Assembly: GCF_013215705.1 (NCBI RefSeq)
Contig: NZ_JABSQR010000011.1
Location: forward strand, 102,674-166,673
DNA from: Moritella sp.
GTDB taxonomy: Bacteria > Pseudomonadota > Gammaproteobacteria > Enterobacterales > Moritellaceae
Direction: 5' to 3'
Length of the DNA: 64,000 bases
The notes beneath the pieces are model-generated. The model was not told where the DNA came from, did no database searches, and saw nothing but the letters and a program-made list of their open reading frames with translations. The translations under genes and the position numbers were made by a program. Below, in pieces: positions 20,801 through 28,045 of the stretch. Numbering within the stretch: position 1 is the first letter of the stretch; every line of letters begins with the position of its first letter.

Positions 20801-20839
20801 GTGACTATACGCTAATGATTCTGACTATAATTAAGTGCT

Positions 20840-21775
20840 TCAACAAGCTAATTCATTTAACGCAACTTTCATATATCGCTGAATATGTTCTTTCAAACAC
20901 TTTGCTTTCGCACTTAATAACTTACCTGAGGGCCAAATCAAAAAAATATCTCTAGCTGGACCTTGCCAATCAGGTAATGGCATGAATAGTTGTTCACGGT
21001 GTAAATATTCAAGTACTTCACTTGGTGGCAATAATGCAACGCCATGGCCATCTTTAGCAAACTTACTTGCAATACTAATATCGTTTACTTTTAAAGAGGC
21101 CTCTGGGTTAATTGTTTGTTTTAATTTGGATTTAGTATGTTGGAATTTCCAAGTCGGCATATGGGAAACGGTTATACACTTATGATGTTTTAAATCCTCT
21201 AAACTATTTAATGGCGCTGACTGTGCTAAATAGTTATGGGAGGCGACTAATACACTAGGTATAGAGCCCACTTTGATTTGATACAAACTAGAATCTCTCT
21301 GAGGGCCGATCCTTAAGGCTATATCTGCATGCTCCTCCACCATATCTTTATTATCGTTATTTAATTTTAAATTCAGCTGAATCTCAGGATGATCACCAAT
21401 AAATTGTGACCACATTGGCTGAAGATAGCCAATAGAGATATTGGTGGGCGCTAATACGGTCAAGCTGCCTTCTAACGAATTGGCCTCAAAACTTAGTTCC
21501 TTCGATACCGATTCAAAACGCTCGACCAAATTAGCAAAGGATTCAAAATAAACCAGCCCTTCCGCCGTTAACCTAAACTGCCTCGCTGAACGGTGAATTA
21601 GCTGGCATCCTACTTTTCCCTCTAATTTTTTTAAACGACGAGTCACAGTCGCGGCAGGAATTTTCAGTTGCTTAGCAGCGCCTGACAATCCCTGAGATTT
21701 CACTATATGGATGAATAATGCGATGTCGTCAATCATGATCTCATTAATGGAATTATTAATTGTGTTATTAACCAT
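20840..21775 (-). CDS. LysR-family transcriptional regulator
   Basis: 311 residues. The N-terminal winged helix-turn-helix reads IALFIHIVKSQGLSGAAKQLKIPAATVTRRLKKLE (about 18-52), and the rest is a LysR substrate-binding domain. It belongs to the group with a short HRSARQFRLTAEG wing. An internal ATG at 21736 (MIDDIALF) is an equally good start and closer to the family norm. It is divergent from the 21840 gene with only 64 nt between them, so that monooxygenase is its most likely target. The inducer is unknown. Confidence 0.85.
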   Translation of the reverse strand: MVNNTINNSINEIMIDDIALFIHIVKSQGLSGAAKQLKIPAATVTRRLKKLEGKVGCQLIHRSARQFRLTAEGLVYFESFANLVERFESVSKELSFEANSLEGSLTVLAPTNISIGYLQPMWSQFIGDHPEIQLNLKLNNDNKDMVEEHADIALRIGPQRDSSLYQIKVGSIPSVLVASHNYLAQSAPLNSLEDLKHHKCITVSHMPTWKFQHTKSKLKQTINPEASLKVNDISIASKFAKDGHGVALLPPSEVLEYLHREQLFMPLPDWQGPARDIFLIWPSGKLLSAKAKCLKEHIQRYMKVALNELAC

Positions 21776-21839
21776 ATAAAAAAAACATAAAATTATCTAT
21801 TCTTTTCTGGTATTCAATATCACTCTAATAAGGATCATC

Positions 21840-22124
21840 ATGACTATTTTATTCATTAGTGCCGGATTAAAATTAACTAACAACTCTGACCGTTCATATA
21901 CAATTGAACAATTAAACAAATTAGTGAAAGAAACGGTTAAAGAAAAAGGATGTCAGCATTTTCAAATTCTTGCGAACAAAGAAAACCCAAACCATTTCAC
22001 GCTATGGGAACGTTGGGATAACGAAGATTACTTAAAATCCCACTTTGAAAAACCTCACACCAAAGCCTATTTAGCTAAGAAACTAACCGAGATCATGTAC
22101 ATCGAAAAATTAGAAGCTATGTAA
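21840..22124 (+). CDS. Small ABM-fold monooxygenase (YgiN-like)
   Basis: 94 residues with a dimeric alpha-beta-barrel pattern: a strand in the first 12 residues, a helix (YTIEQLNKLVKETVKEKGCQ), strand CQHFQILANKENPNHFTLWERW, and a final helix with SHFEKPHTKAYLAKKL. The NPNHFTLWERWDNEDYLKSHF segment is characteristic of antibiotic-biosynthesis-monooxygenase or quinol-monooxygenase domains. An AAGGA site is correctly spaced. It is divergent from the LysR regulator. The natural substrate is unknown; quinones are a common guess for the family. Confidence 0.8.
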   Translation: MTILFISAGLKLTNNSDRSYTIEQLNKLVKETVKEKGCQHFQILANKENPNHFTLWERWDNEDYLKSHFEKPHTKAYLAKKLTEIMYIEKLEAM

Positions 22125-22209
22125 GGATATTGGGATGGTAAAGGACTAGCTCCAGCGGGGGCAAAGTAACGTTACCTCTCCCCCGTTAACGCCTGATTAA
22201 ATACCTTGG

Positions 22210-22650
22210 TTATTTGATCTGCGCAATATAACTAGCTAAACGCTCTTTATTCATCACAATTTTTGTTGATAGCTGAGCTACTGCGGTAGTCGTTTGTTCG
22301 ATATTAACAGCTGAACCAACTTGAATAACCCCAACCATCCCAAGCGCCAAATGAGGAGTACAATTATAAATATAGACACCTTCATTTTTAAAATTAACGG
22401 TTTCTGTTTTACCCATTGGCGTATTAAACTTTGCAGCTCCGGCTGGAACTGAATAAGCACTCGCATTATGGCTTGCATCCGAAGGCACAAATTTCACGCT
22501 GTCGCCTGACGCGATTTTAAGATAGCCAGGTTCCATAACCATCATGCCATTAGCAGATGAAGTGAGTAGTTTGACAGTATGTTCAGCGGCTTGCAGTGCG
22601 GTACTACATGCCATTAATGCTACGACAGCAAGAATTTTTCGGTTAATCAT
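22210..22650 (-). CDS. Pseudoazurin-type blue copper protein
   Basis: 146 residues with a cleavable signal peptide (cut near ALQAAE, residues 20-22), so periplasmic. The cupredoxin copper ligands are all visible: His61 (DASHNAS), Cys97 (YNCTPH), His100 and Met105 (LALGMVGVIQVG). Pseudoazurins carry electrons to periplasmic reductases such as nitrite or nitrous-oxide reductase, or to cytochrome peroxidases; no such partner is in the window. A Fur-like palindrome lies about 97 nt upstream. A small C-terminal helix extension follows the copper domain, as in the family. Confidence 0.88.
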   Translation of the reverse strand: MINRKILAVVALMACSTALQAAEHTVKLLTSSANGMMVMEPGYLKIASGDSVKFVPSDASHNASAYSVPAGAAKFNTPMGKTETVNFKNEGVYIYNCTPHLALGMVGVIQVGSAVNIEQTTTAVAQLSTKIVMNKERLASYIAQIK

Positions 22651-22743
22651 ATTAAAGAAACTCCAGTAATTAAGTGTGGTAAAAGATTAGATTCTAAATA
22701 TAAGACGCTCAAACATAGTAAAGGCGAATACAAATAATATATT

Positions 22744-22762
22744 ACGAATGATAATCATTATC
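22744..22762. promoter_or_regulatory. Fur-like box between pseudoazurin and ogt
   Basis: AATGATAATCATTATC contains the palindrome GATAATCATTATC and matches most of the 19-bp Fur consensus, differing only in the leftmost bases. It lies about 95 nt upstream of the pseudoazurin start and about 135 nt upstream of the ogt start, so either promoter could be iron-repressed. Confidence 0.55.
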
Positions 22763-22895
22763 AACTGATAGTTTGCAAGTGTCACATCGAGTTTTCACCT
22801 TAACTCACTAATAATCTAGATATATAATGCTAAGATAGGTGTGCAATTTAAGCTTTCAAAGCTATGTTATGACCAACTCAAAACAAGGATACGTG

Positions 22896-23408
22896 ATGAC
22901 GAATATCAACATTCAATACTTTAAACACCCTTATGCCGAATTTGTACTTGGCTCGTATGAAGGCAAACTGTGTTTGTGTGATTTTCGTTATCGGAAAATG
23001 AGAGAGTCGGTTGATAACCGTATTCAGCGAGGCCTTAATGCTACCTTTGTCGAACAAAATGACGACGTTTTAGAGCAAACAAAAGTCCAACTAGAAGAGT
23101 ATTTCCTTGGTGAACGCAGTGTGTTTGATATTCCGCTGTTATTGGTCGGCACTGATTTTCAGAAGTCGATATGGCACGCACTAGAAGGGATAAAGTACGG
23201 TGAAACGGCGACATATTTAGATTTGGCATTATCCATTGGCAATAAAAATGCAGTCAGGGCGGTTGGCAATGCGAATGGTGCGAATGGATTAGCGATTATC
23301 ATTCCTTGCCATCGTATTATCGGAAGCCAAGGTGAACTTGTTGGCTACGGTGGTGGTTTGTCATTAAAGAAACGCCTATTAGAATTAGAACAAAATCTAT
23401 TTATCTAA
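22896..23408 (+). CDS. ogt: Methylated-DNA--[protein]-cysteine S-methyltransferase
   Basis: Suicide repair protein of 170 residues that removes alkyl groups from O6-alkylguanine. The active-site motif IPCHRIIG is near residue 139, preceded by the DNA-binding helix-turn-helix VRAVGNANGANGLAII with its Asn-Gly hinge. The ATG at 22896 with AAGGA seven bases upstream is preferred; starts at 22869 or the GTG at 22839 would add unconserved residues. A decayed second copy of this gene is at 33277-33395. Confidence 0.88.
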   Translation: MTNINIQYFKHPYAEFVLGSYEGKLCLCDFRYRKMRESVDNRIQRGLNATFVEQNDDVLEQTKVQLEEYFLGERSVFDIPLLLVGTDFQKSIWHALEGIKYGETATYLDLALSIGNKNAVRAVGNANGANGLAIIIPCHRIIGSQGELVGYGGGLSLKKRLLELEQNLFI

Positions 23409-23416
23409 TACGTTTA

Positions 23417-24019
23417 CTATTCGCTAACCAACTGTGCCACCCGTGCTTGTAGATGCGGGAGTACATCTAGTTCGAACCAAGGATTTTTCTTCAACCAAAT
23501 ATTGTTACGTGGGCTAGGATGCGGCAGAGGTAAACGTTCTGGCCAATTTTTTTGCCAATAGTCTCGCCAGTTTTTCACTGTTTCAGTCAAGTTTTTCTGC
23601 TTTACGTCACCCATATGCCATTTCTGCGCATAAATACCGATAACCAATATCAACTCAATATTCGGCATTGCAGCTAATATTTCAGCTCTCCATGTTCGAG
23701 CGCATTCGGGTCTTGGTGGCAGGTCGCCTGACTTACCTTTTCCCGGATAACAAAAGCCCATCGGTAAAATAGCTATTTTAGTCGCATCATAAAATGTGCC
23801 TTTATCAATACCCATCCATTGACGTAAACGATCACCACTGGGATCGGTAAACGGGATACCCGATTCATGCACGCGAATACCAGGCGCCTGCCCTGCTATT
23901 AATATTTTGGCTTTATCATCGACTTGCAATACAGGTCTAGCGCCCAGTGGAAGGTCAGGTTCACACAAGGTACATTTTTTAACATCGGAAACAATGACAT
24001 CTAGATCATGTTTGTTCAT
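23417..24019 (-). CDS. Uracil-DNA glycosylase-superfamily protein
   Basis: 200 residues. The N-terminal CTLCEPDLPLGARPVL Cys pair, the motif ILIAGQAPGIRVHESGIPF (about 39-57) and the late LPLPHPSPRNN (about 162-172) correspond to motifs 1 and 2 of the uracil-DNA glycosylase fold. Between them is LPMGFCYPGKGKSGDLPPRPECA. Members of this broad family remain poorly characterised, so the base excised (if any) is uncertain. It converges on ogt with an 8-nt gap, placing two DNA-repair-type genes side by side. Confidence 0.78.
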   Translation of the reverse strand: MNKHDLDVIVSDVKKCTLCEPDLPLGARPVLQVDDKAKILIAGQAPGIRVHESGIPFTDPSGDRLRQWMGIDKGTFYDATKIAILPMGFCYPGKGKSGDLPPRPECARTWRAEILAAMPNIELILVIGIYAQKWHMGDVKQKNLTETVKNWRDYWQKNWPERLPLPHPSPRNNIWLKKNPWFELDVLPHLQARVAQLVSE

Positions 24020-24302
24020 ACAGTCATTCCAGAAGGGTCTGTTTATACGGAAAAATAGGCTTTATTTTCCCGTAATCAAATTTATAATCATCTGAAGTAT
24101 AACGAGTATATTGATTGTTCGTCTGCTTATATGGGTCCGTATAAATAAAATTCTTGTTTTTGTCTCTCGTTTTTTGATTAAGAATCAGTAATTACCACTT
24201 ATCTATTTGTTAAGTATAATAAATTTGATATTATTTAAGTTAAATAGGAATTCGCGTTATACGAATTCCGTATAATAAGCTGTATACGCGATCGGAGATG
24301 TT
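24020..24302. other. AT-rich left boundary of the cassette region
   Basis: 283 nt without a gene. At 24254 it contains GCGTTATAC, which looks like an integron core site, within a palindrome TTATACG-AATTC-CGTATAA (24256-24274). A matching GTATAACG occurs at 24098. I read this as the left edge of the cassette array (possible attC or attI remnant), but the pairing of inner arms is poor. Confidence 0.35.
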
Positions 24303-24854
24303 GTGGAAGTAAGAATTAATAGCAAGAAGGAAATCTTAAAGTCCTTTGTAGGCTGGCTTCCTCTTGCGCTTTTTTGTGTTGTGTTTTATGGAATGATCTT
24401 TGTCTTGGTAATAATGTATCTCCTTTCAAATGTACTTAGCATCGAAGAAGTATTGGCAAGGCAAATAGGTTGGGTGATTGGTGGTGCTCTTTTAGTCTTT
24501 TTAGGCTATCTATATATTAATTGGCTAACAAAATCACTTTCCTCTTATCACCTGTCAATTAGCAATAGTACTTTAAGAGTCAAAGGCAAGACTGGGTGGA
24601 AATCTCTCGATATAGAGGTTCCTTTAAATACGATACGCGAAATTAATATTGGTCAAAGCGCCAGCATGGCAGAGAAGCTTTCCGGTGGGCACGGAGCTAT
24701 CCAAGATCAAGTGGCCTCCAGGCTTAGTTTTATCCCATCATCAGGTAAGCCGTTCAAGCTAGATTTTGCCGCAAAAGCATTTGATAATGAGTCTTTGTTT
24801 GAATTTCTTATCTTTGCTAAAAGCAAGGGACTACAAACCAATGTCAGCGTATAA
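24303..24854 (+). CDS. Cassette gene: small membrane protein with PH-like C-terminal part
   Basis: 183 residues starting at GTG, preceded by GGAGATG. Two hydrophobic segments occupy about residues 18-45 and 55-75. The soluble C-terminal part (YHLSISNSTLRVKGKTGWKSLDIEVPLNTIREINIG...) has the alternating-strand look of a bacterial PH-like domain. I do not recognise the family. The stop codon lies inside the inverse core of the following attC-type site, the usual arrangement in an integron cassette. Confidence 0.7.
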   Translation: MEVRINSKKEILKSFVGWLPLALFCVVFYGMIFVLVIMYLLSNVLSIEEVLARQIGWVIGGALLVFLGYLYINWLTKSLSSYHLSISNSTLRVKGKTGWKSLDIEVPLNTIREINIGQSASMAEKLSGGHGAIQDQVASRLSFIPSSGKPFKLDFAAKAFDNESLFEFLIFAKSKGLQTNVSV

Positions 24855-24903
24855 CAAGTTGCTCAATTTGACGCCTGACGCGCAAATTAGCAAAGCGTTA
24901 GTG
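24849..24903 (+). repeat. attC-type recombination site 1
   Basis: This 55-bp site opens with GTATAAC and closes with GTTAGTG (core GCGTTAG). The inner arms TTGCTCAATTTG and CAAATTAGCAA pair perfectly except for one unpaired C in the left arm, the extrahelical base expected of attC sites. The loop is 12 nt. It is the best-formed site in the array. Confidence 0.8.
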
Positions 24904-24917
24904 CTCAGGGAGAGTCG

Positions 24918-25313
24918 ATGAAATTTACCATTTCATTAAAAACATCGATGTTTGATCTATCTAAAGAAGATGAGAATCCAATAAACCCCATATTCGGGCA
25001 ATCCTTACTAGTATGGCTAAAGGATAAAGTCTCTGACTCTGTAGAAATTGAAGCCCCTGATGCAGAAGATTCGGGTTGGTATAGCTATATCGACTGGAAT
25101 GGAAGAAAATATCTTCTCGGTTCTACTACGTACTTTGAAGAAGGGGATAATCCTTCTGCAGAGATAGAGTACATATTTCAGGTTGATAAAGTTCGCTCAT
25201 TAAAAGAGAAGCTTCTTGGTCGTGAAAAAATGTCCTTAAAAGACGAATGTTTCACGTATATGAAATCAGTGTTTGAATCAGAACATGAGATTAATAGTGT
25301 TGTTGTTGAATAA
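24918..25313 (+). CDS. Cassette gene: unknown acidic protein
   Basis: 131 residues, soluble, rich in Glu and Asp. It starts at ATG with GGGAGAG upstream, 14 nt after attC site 1. Readable features are a central strand-rich segment (GWYSYIDWNGRKYLLGSTTYFEE) and a helical C-terminus (VRSLKEKLLGREKMSLKDECFTYMKSVF). The size and character are reminiscent of small immunity or single-domain cassette proteins, but I recognise no family. Confidence 0.7.
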   Translation: MKFTISLKTSMFDLSKEDENPINPIFGQSLLVWLKDKVSDSVEIEAPDAEDSGWYSYIDWNGRKYLLGSTTYFEEGDNPSAEIEYIFQVDKVRSLKEKLLGREKMSLKDECFTYMKSVFESEHEINSVVVE

Positions 25314-25315
25314 AG

Positions 25316-25350
25316 CACTAACAAAAGCAATCAGTCGGAACGGTTTAAAT
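25316..25350 (+). repeat. Possible collapsed attC-type site
   Basis: CACTAACAAAAGCAATCAG looks like the left part of an attC site and resembles the start of site 4 (CTAACAATCGCATCAAGTCG). Only about 20 nt later comes GGTTTAAAT in place of a proper right half. It may be a site shortened by deletion. The classification is tentative. Confidence 0.35.
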
Positions 25351-25891
25351 ATGTCAAACGAGAGTATAAAAAAAGAATTTAAGAATGTCTCACTAAATTT
25401 ACACTTGGTGAGTTAAATCTTAATGCCTTGAAAGATTGTATTGAGTTAAATGGTCAGGCACTAGAATCAATGCCATATAAGTTAATCAAGGATATAGACG
25501 AAATAGAGTATCAACTTACACAGTGCTTCTTCGCAGATGAAGAAGATTGTGAGTACGACATAGAGTCTACTATTTCATTTATTAAAAGCTGGTTAGCAAA
25601 GGTTCCAAACTAATATGGCGAGATGATGCTGTTGCGAAAATAGATAGTGTTGATGCTTTTGACTCCATTTTGCCAGCACTTGAATTGGCAAGAGATCAAG
25701 CAGATGGTTACACATTTGAATCATGTTGCAGTTTAGCTCTTCAACTAGCAAGTGTTGCACAAACAACAGAACACCCCCAAAATTTGGTATCTATTTTACA
25801 ATCACTAAGAAAACACGAATTACAATTAGCTCTAAATAGTAGTAAAGTTAAAGAGTTAGCAAAGTGGTTTCGTATATCAAGTGCCATATAA
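25351..25891 (+). pseudogene. Frameshifted cassette gene of unknown function
   Basis: The first ATG (25351) opens a frame MSNESIKKEFKNVS that stops after 21 codons. A second frame running through 25428-25613 continues naturally (FTLGELNLNALKDCIELNG ... SWLAKVPN), and a third frame from 25616 to 25891 (WRDDAVAKIDSVDAFDS ... WFRISSAI) has no good start of its own. The three pieces look like one gene of about 180 codons broken by two frameshifts. An alternative is one frameshifted gene plus a separate gene that starts at TTG 25670. The last stop lies inside the next attC-type site. I recognise no family. Confidence 0.5.
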
Positions 25892-25950
25892 CAAGCCAAT
25901 TAATCAGGACAAATAACAGTTGGTTTTTGCCCATTATTGGGGCGTTATAA
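25886..25950 (+). repeat. attC-type recombination site 2
   Basis: A 65-bp site from ATATAAC to GTTATAA (core GGCGTTAT). The left arm GCCAATTAATCAGG pairs imperfectly with CCCATTATTGGGG on the right, leaving an unpaired T as an extrahelical base. It begins inside the stop codon of the upstream gene and ends 13 nt before the next start codon. Confidence 0.7.
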
Positions 25951-25963
25951 CCTAAGGTAGATT

Positions 25964-26371
25964 ATGGAAGATTTCCCGATTGAACTAATTTCAGCTACCA
26001 AGGCAAAAATGAAAGGGCCAAGCGGCGATGTTTCGCTTGAAATTGAACTAGCGCCGTTTGAACTGAAAATAGATGATGACTATGAGTCTGTAAAAACTAG
26101 CATTAGGCTTGATGGCATCAAAATACCTAGCGCCTATTCAGAGTTAGAAGGTAGGGAGTTCTTATTTCCTACAAATCCTGAAAATGGTTACATCGATGGC
26201 TCGGTTTATTTCTTTGCTGCACATAGCCCCGTGGATGTTACAAAAATTTCCTTTGGTAAAACTGAATCAGGGAAGCTTTCTGCAATTATCCAATCTGAAT
26301 GGATTTTAGAATTTGAACGTACTGGCTATAAGAATTTCAGCCATATCTTTGAGGTGACAGTTGAGTTATAA
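25964..26371 (+). CDS. Cassette gene: unknown beta-rich protein
   Basis: 135 residues, no membrane segment, with alternating hydrophobic strands through most of its length (EIELAPFELKIDDDY, SAIIQSEWILEFERTGY, HIFEVTVEL). ATG with AAGG seven nt upstream, directly after attC site 2. The stop TAA is within the next attC-type site. I recognise no family. Confidence 0.7.
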   Translation: MEDFPIELISATKAKMKGPSGDVSLEIELAPFELKIDDDYESVKTSIRLDGIKIPSAYSELEGREFLFPTNPENGYIDGSVYFFAAHSPVDVTKISFGKTESGKLSAIIQSEWILEFERTGYKNFSHIFEVTVEL

Positions 26372-26461
26372 CAAATACATGTTGCCTCAGCCGCTACGTG
26401 GCTTGGACAGTTTTCCCGCTCGAGCCTCGCTACAAAACCGCCGTAAATATAAGCATTAGCT
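26366..26461 (+). repeat. attC-type recombination site 3 (degenerate core)
   Basis: About 96 bp from TTATAAC to AGCATTAGC, where the expected GCGTTAGC core has become GCATTAGC. Internal hairpins such as AGCCGCTACGTGGCT are visible. The changed core base may make it inactive. Confidence 0.5.
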
Positions 26462-26474
26462 GCTTTAAGAGGGG

Positions 26475-26939
26475 TTGAAAATTAATATTGCATATGAGAT
26501 CACAGTTACGAACTTTGATGATGTAGTTTCATCTTTAGCTTTATTCGGGGTTATAGGATTCGTCATTTTTTTTGTGGCTTGGAAGTTCAAGAAGCTGAAG
26601 CATCGTATTTTTTTGCTGTTATGGGGTGTTTGCGCGGGAATAGGCTGCTTTCTTTTGGTGGGCTTTAAAATTGTTGAGCATTTGCATGCTTATATGCAAT
26701 ATTCAAATGGTAATTATGAAACCTTTGAGGGGATAGTTCTTGTTTTAAGGCAGCAGCCCCAGCATGGCCATGCACCCGGTGATTTGATCGAAATTGATGG
26801 GCACAAATTTGAGTTAGACTACTTCACATCTTTTCCGGGGTATCACGTATCTATAGCCAATAAAGGCGTACTCCGTGAAGGCGTTTATGCTCGAGTTCTT
26901 GTGCATGGCAGGCTGCTACTCAAAGTAGAGTACAGGTGA
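26475..26939 (+). CDS. Cassette gene: small membrane protein of unknown function
   Basis: 154 residues, probably starting at TTG 26475 just after AAGAGGGG (tight spacing, so the start is uncertain). Two transmembrane helices are at about 18-36 and 43-65, followed by a soluble C-terminal part with a YETFEGIVLVLRQQPQHGHAPGD segment and strand-rich end. The topology suggests a small inner-membrane protein with a cytoplasmic or periplasmic beta domain. No family was recognised. Confidence 0.6.
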   Translation: MKINIAYEITVTNFDDVVSSLALFGVIGFVIFFVAWKFKKLKHRIFLLLWGVCAGIGCFLLVGFKIVEHLHAYMQYSNGNYETFEGIVLVLRQQPQHGHAPGDLIEIDGHKFELDYFTSFPGYHVSIANKGVLREGVYARVLVHGRLLLKVEYR

Positions 26940-26965
26940 GATACTATTCTCTGTTTAAGCCAAGC

Positions 26966-27010
26966 AGCTAACAATCGCATCAAGTCGCCCACTGAAAAAC
27001 GCGGGCTAGG
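26966..27010 (+). repeat. attC-type recombination site 4 (decayed right half)
   Basis: The left half AGCTAACAATCGCATCAAG is typical of attC. The right half ends in GCGGGCTAGG where GCGTTAGG would be expected, so the core GTT is lost. It lies between the stop of the membrane-protein gene and the start of the Imm53-like gene. Confidence 0.45.
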
Positions 27011-27016
27011 AAAACT

Positions 27017-27310
27017 ATGAGTAATTTTACAAATCTTCAAGAGTGGTACTTATCTCAATGTGACGACAGTTGGGAACATTCTTTCGGTATTAAAATCGAT
27101 ACTCTAGATAACCCGGGCTGGAATATTGAAATAGATCTAGAAGGTACATCTCTAGAAAACATCCCATTTAACCAAACTGAAATTGGCTACAATTCAGATA
27201 GTAACTGGGTAATATGTAAAGTAGAAGATAATAAATTTAAAGGTGCTAGTGGACCTATGATGTTAGAACAAATGATTACCATTTTTCTAGACTGGGCTAA
27301 TGGCACTTAG
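27017..27310 (+). CDS. Cassette gene: immunity 53 (Imm53) family protein
   Basis: 97 residues, acidic. LQEWYLSQCDDSWEHSFGIKIDTLDNPGWNIEIDL (residues 7-41) is the conserved core I recall for Imm53 immunity proteins, which neutralise polymorphic toxins; the C-terminal GASGPMMLEQMITIFLDW also fits. The ATG follows AGGA at 5 nt. No toxin gene is adjacent, so it would be an orphan immunity gene carried as a cassette, perhaps guarding against toxins of competitors. The family call comes from memory of the motif and was not searched. Confidence 0.75.
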   Translation: MSNFTNLQEWYLSQCDDSWEHSFGIKIDTLDNPGWNIEIDLEGTSLENIPFNQTEIGYNSDSNWVICKVEDNKFKGASGPMMLEQMITIFLDWANGT

Positions 27311-27416
27311 CAAGCTCGTGCACAGGACTAAATTTCTGCAACACCTTTTGCCATTGCTTCGCAATTATATGCCAAAAGTCTTCGCTACAATTTAGCCAGT
27401 GACAAGGGCGTTAGCT
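27305..27416 (+). repeat. attC-type recombination site 5
   Basis: 112 bp ending in GGGCGTTAGCT, a perfect core. The inner arms include GGACTAAATT near the left and AATTTAGCC near the right, which pair. The left inverse core is CTTAGC rather than CTAAC, a single-base departure. The long loop contains TTTTGCCATTGC and its neighbours, which form a secondary hairpin. Confidence 0.65.
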
Positions 27417-27447
27417 TTATCGAACATAACTGAACTTAGGGAAGTAA

Positions 27448-27915
27448 ATGAAAAATTTAATTATAGCTTTAAGCTTGATAGTAAGTTTGGATGCTTTTGC
27501 CTTCAATGGTAAGCCATATAATCAGAATTATGATCCCCAAAGAAATCCATTTTCAGATTTTAAACTTGCCCAGCAGGATGCAGCTCCAGACAATAAACTA
27601 ATCTTAATAGTCCTCGGTGGAGATTGGTGTAGCTGGTGTCATCGTTTAGGCTCTTTCATCAAGAAAAATGAGTCAATTAAAAAGAATTTGGAAGATACAT
27701 TTGTTGTAATGAAGCTAAATGTTAGTGAAGAAAATAGTAATCAAGAGTTTCTAAGTTATCTCCCAGAACCAAAAGGTTATCCATATTTCGTTATTATCGA
27801 TTCAGAAGGTAAAGTCGTAGGGGATCAAAATACGGGCGGTTTAGAGCAAGGTGGATCTTATTCGTCTACAGAGTTTGCTGGGTTTATCTCAAAATGGAGC
27901 AAAGCTAACAAGTAG
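27448..27915 (+). CDS. Cassette gene: secreted thioredoxin-fold protein
   Basis: 155 residues with an N-terminal signal peptide (MKNLIIALSLIVSLDAFAF, cleavage near residue 18). The active-site motif GGDWCSWCHRL (CxxC at about 61-64) and the later cis-Pro-type segment PEPKGYPYFVIID mark a thioredoxin fold resembling DUF255/thioredoxin_7-type domains. It is presumably periplasmic and acts in disulphide or thiol chemistry. ATG after AGGGAAGT. It lies between attC-type sites 5 and 6. Confidence 0.78.
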   Translation: MKNLIIALSLIVSLDAFAFNGKPYNQNYDPQRNPFSDFKLAQQDAAPDNKLILIVLGGDWCSWCHRLGSFIKKNESIKKNLEDTFVVMKLNVSEENSNQEFLSYLPEPKGYPYFVIIDSEGKVVGDQNTGGLEQGGSYSSTEFAGFISKWSKANK

Positions 27916-27989
27916 CAGCAACGGATTTTTAAACCTGTCCTTTTGCATAAAACCCGCAAAACAAGCGCCACGCTGTGCAGGCGTTAGCT
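27903..27989 (+). repeat. attC-type recombination site 6
   Basis: 87 bp from AGCTAAC to GTTAGCT, which are exact complements. The inner pairs GCAGC / GCTGTGC are weaker. It overlaps the end of the thioredoxin-like gene and is the last recognisable site before ynfA. Confidence 0.7.
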
Positions 27990-28045
27990 CACAATTATTG
28001 CCTCTAACTGAGGTATTTCACTTTACTTAGAAATAAACGGATACC

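Noticed and set aside
24020..28045. CRISPR array
   Set aside because: The recurring elements are of different length and sequence, spaced by genes, and share only attC-type cores; there are no regular direct repeats.
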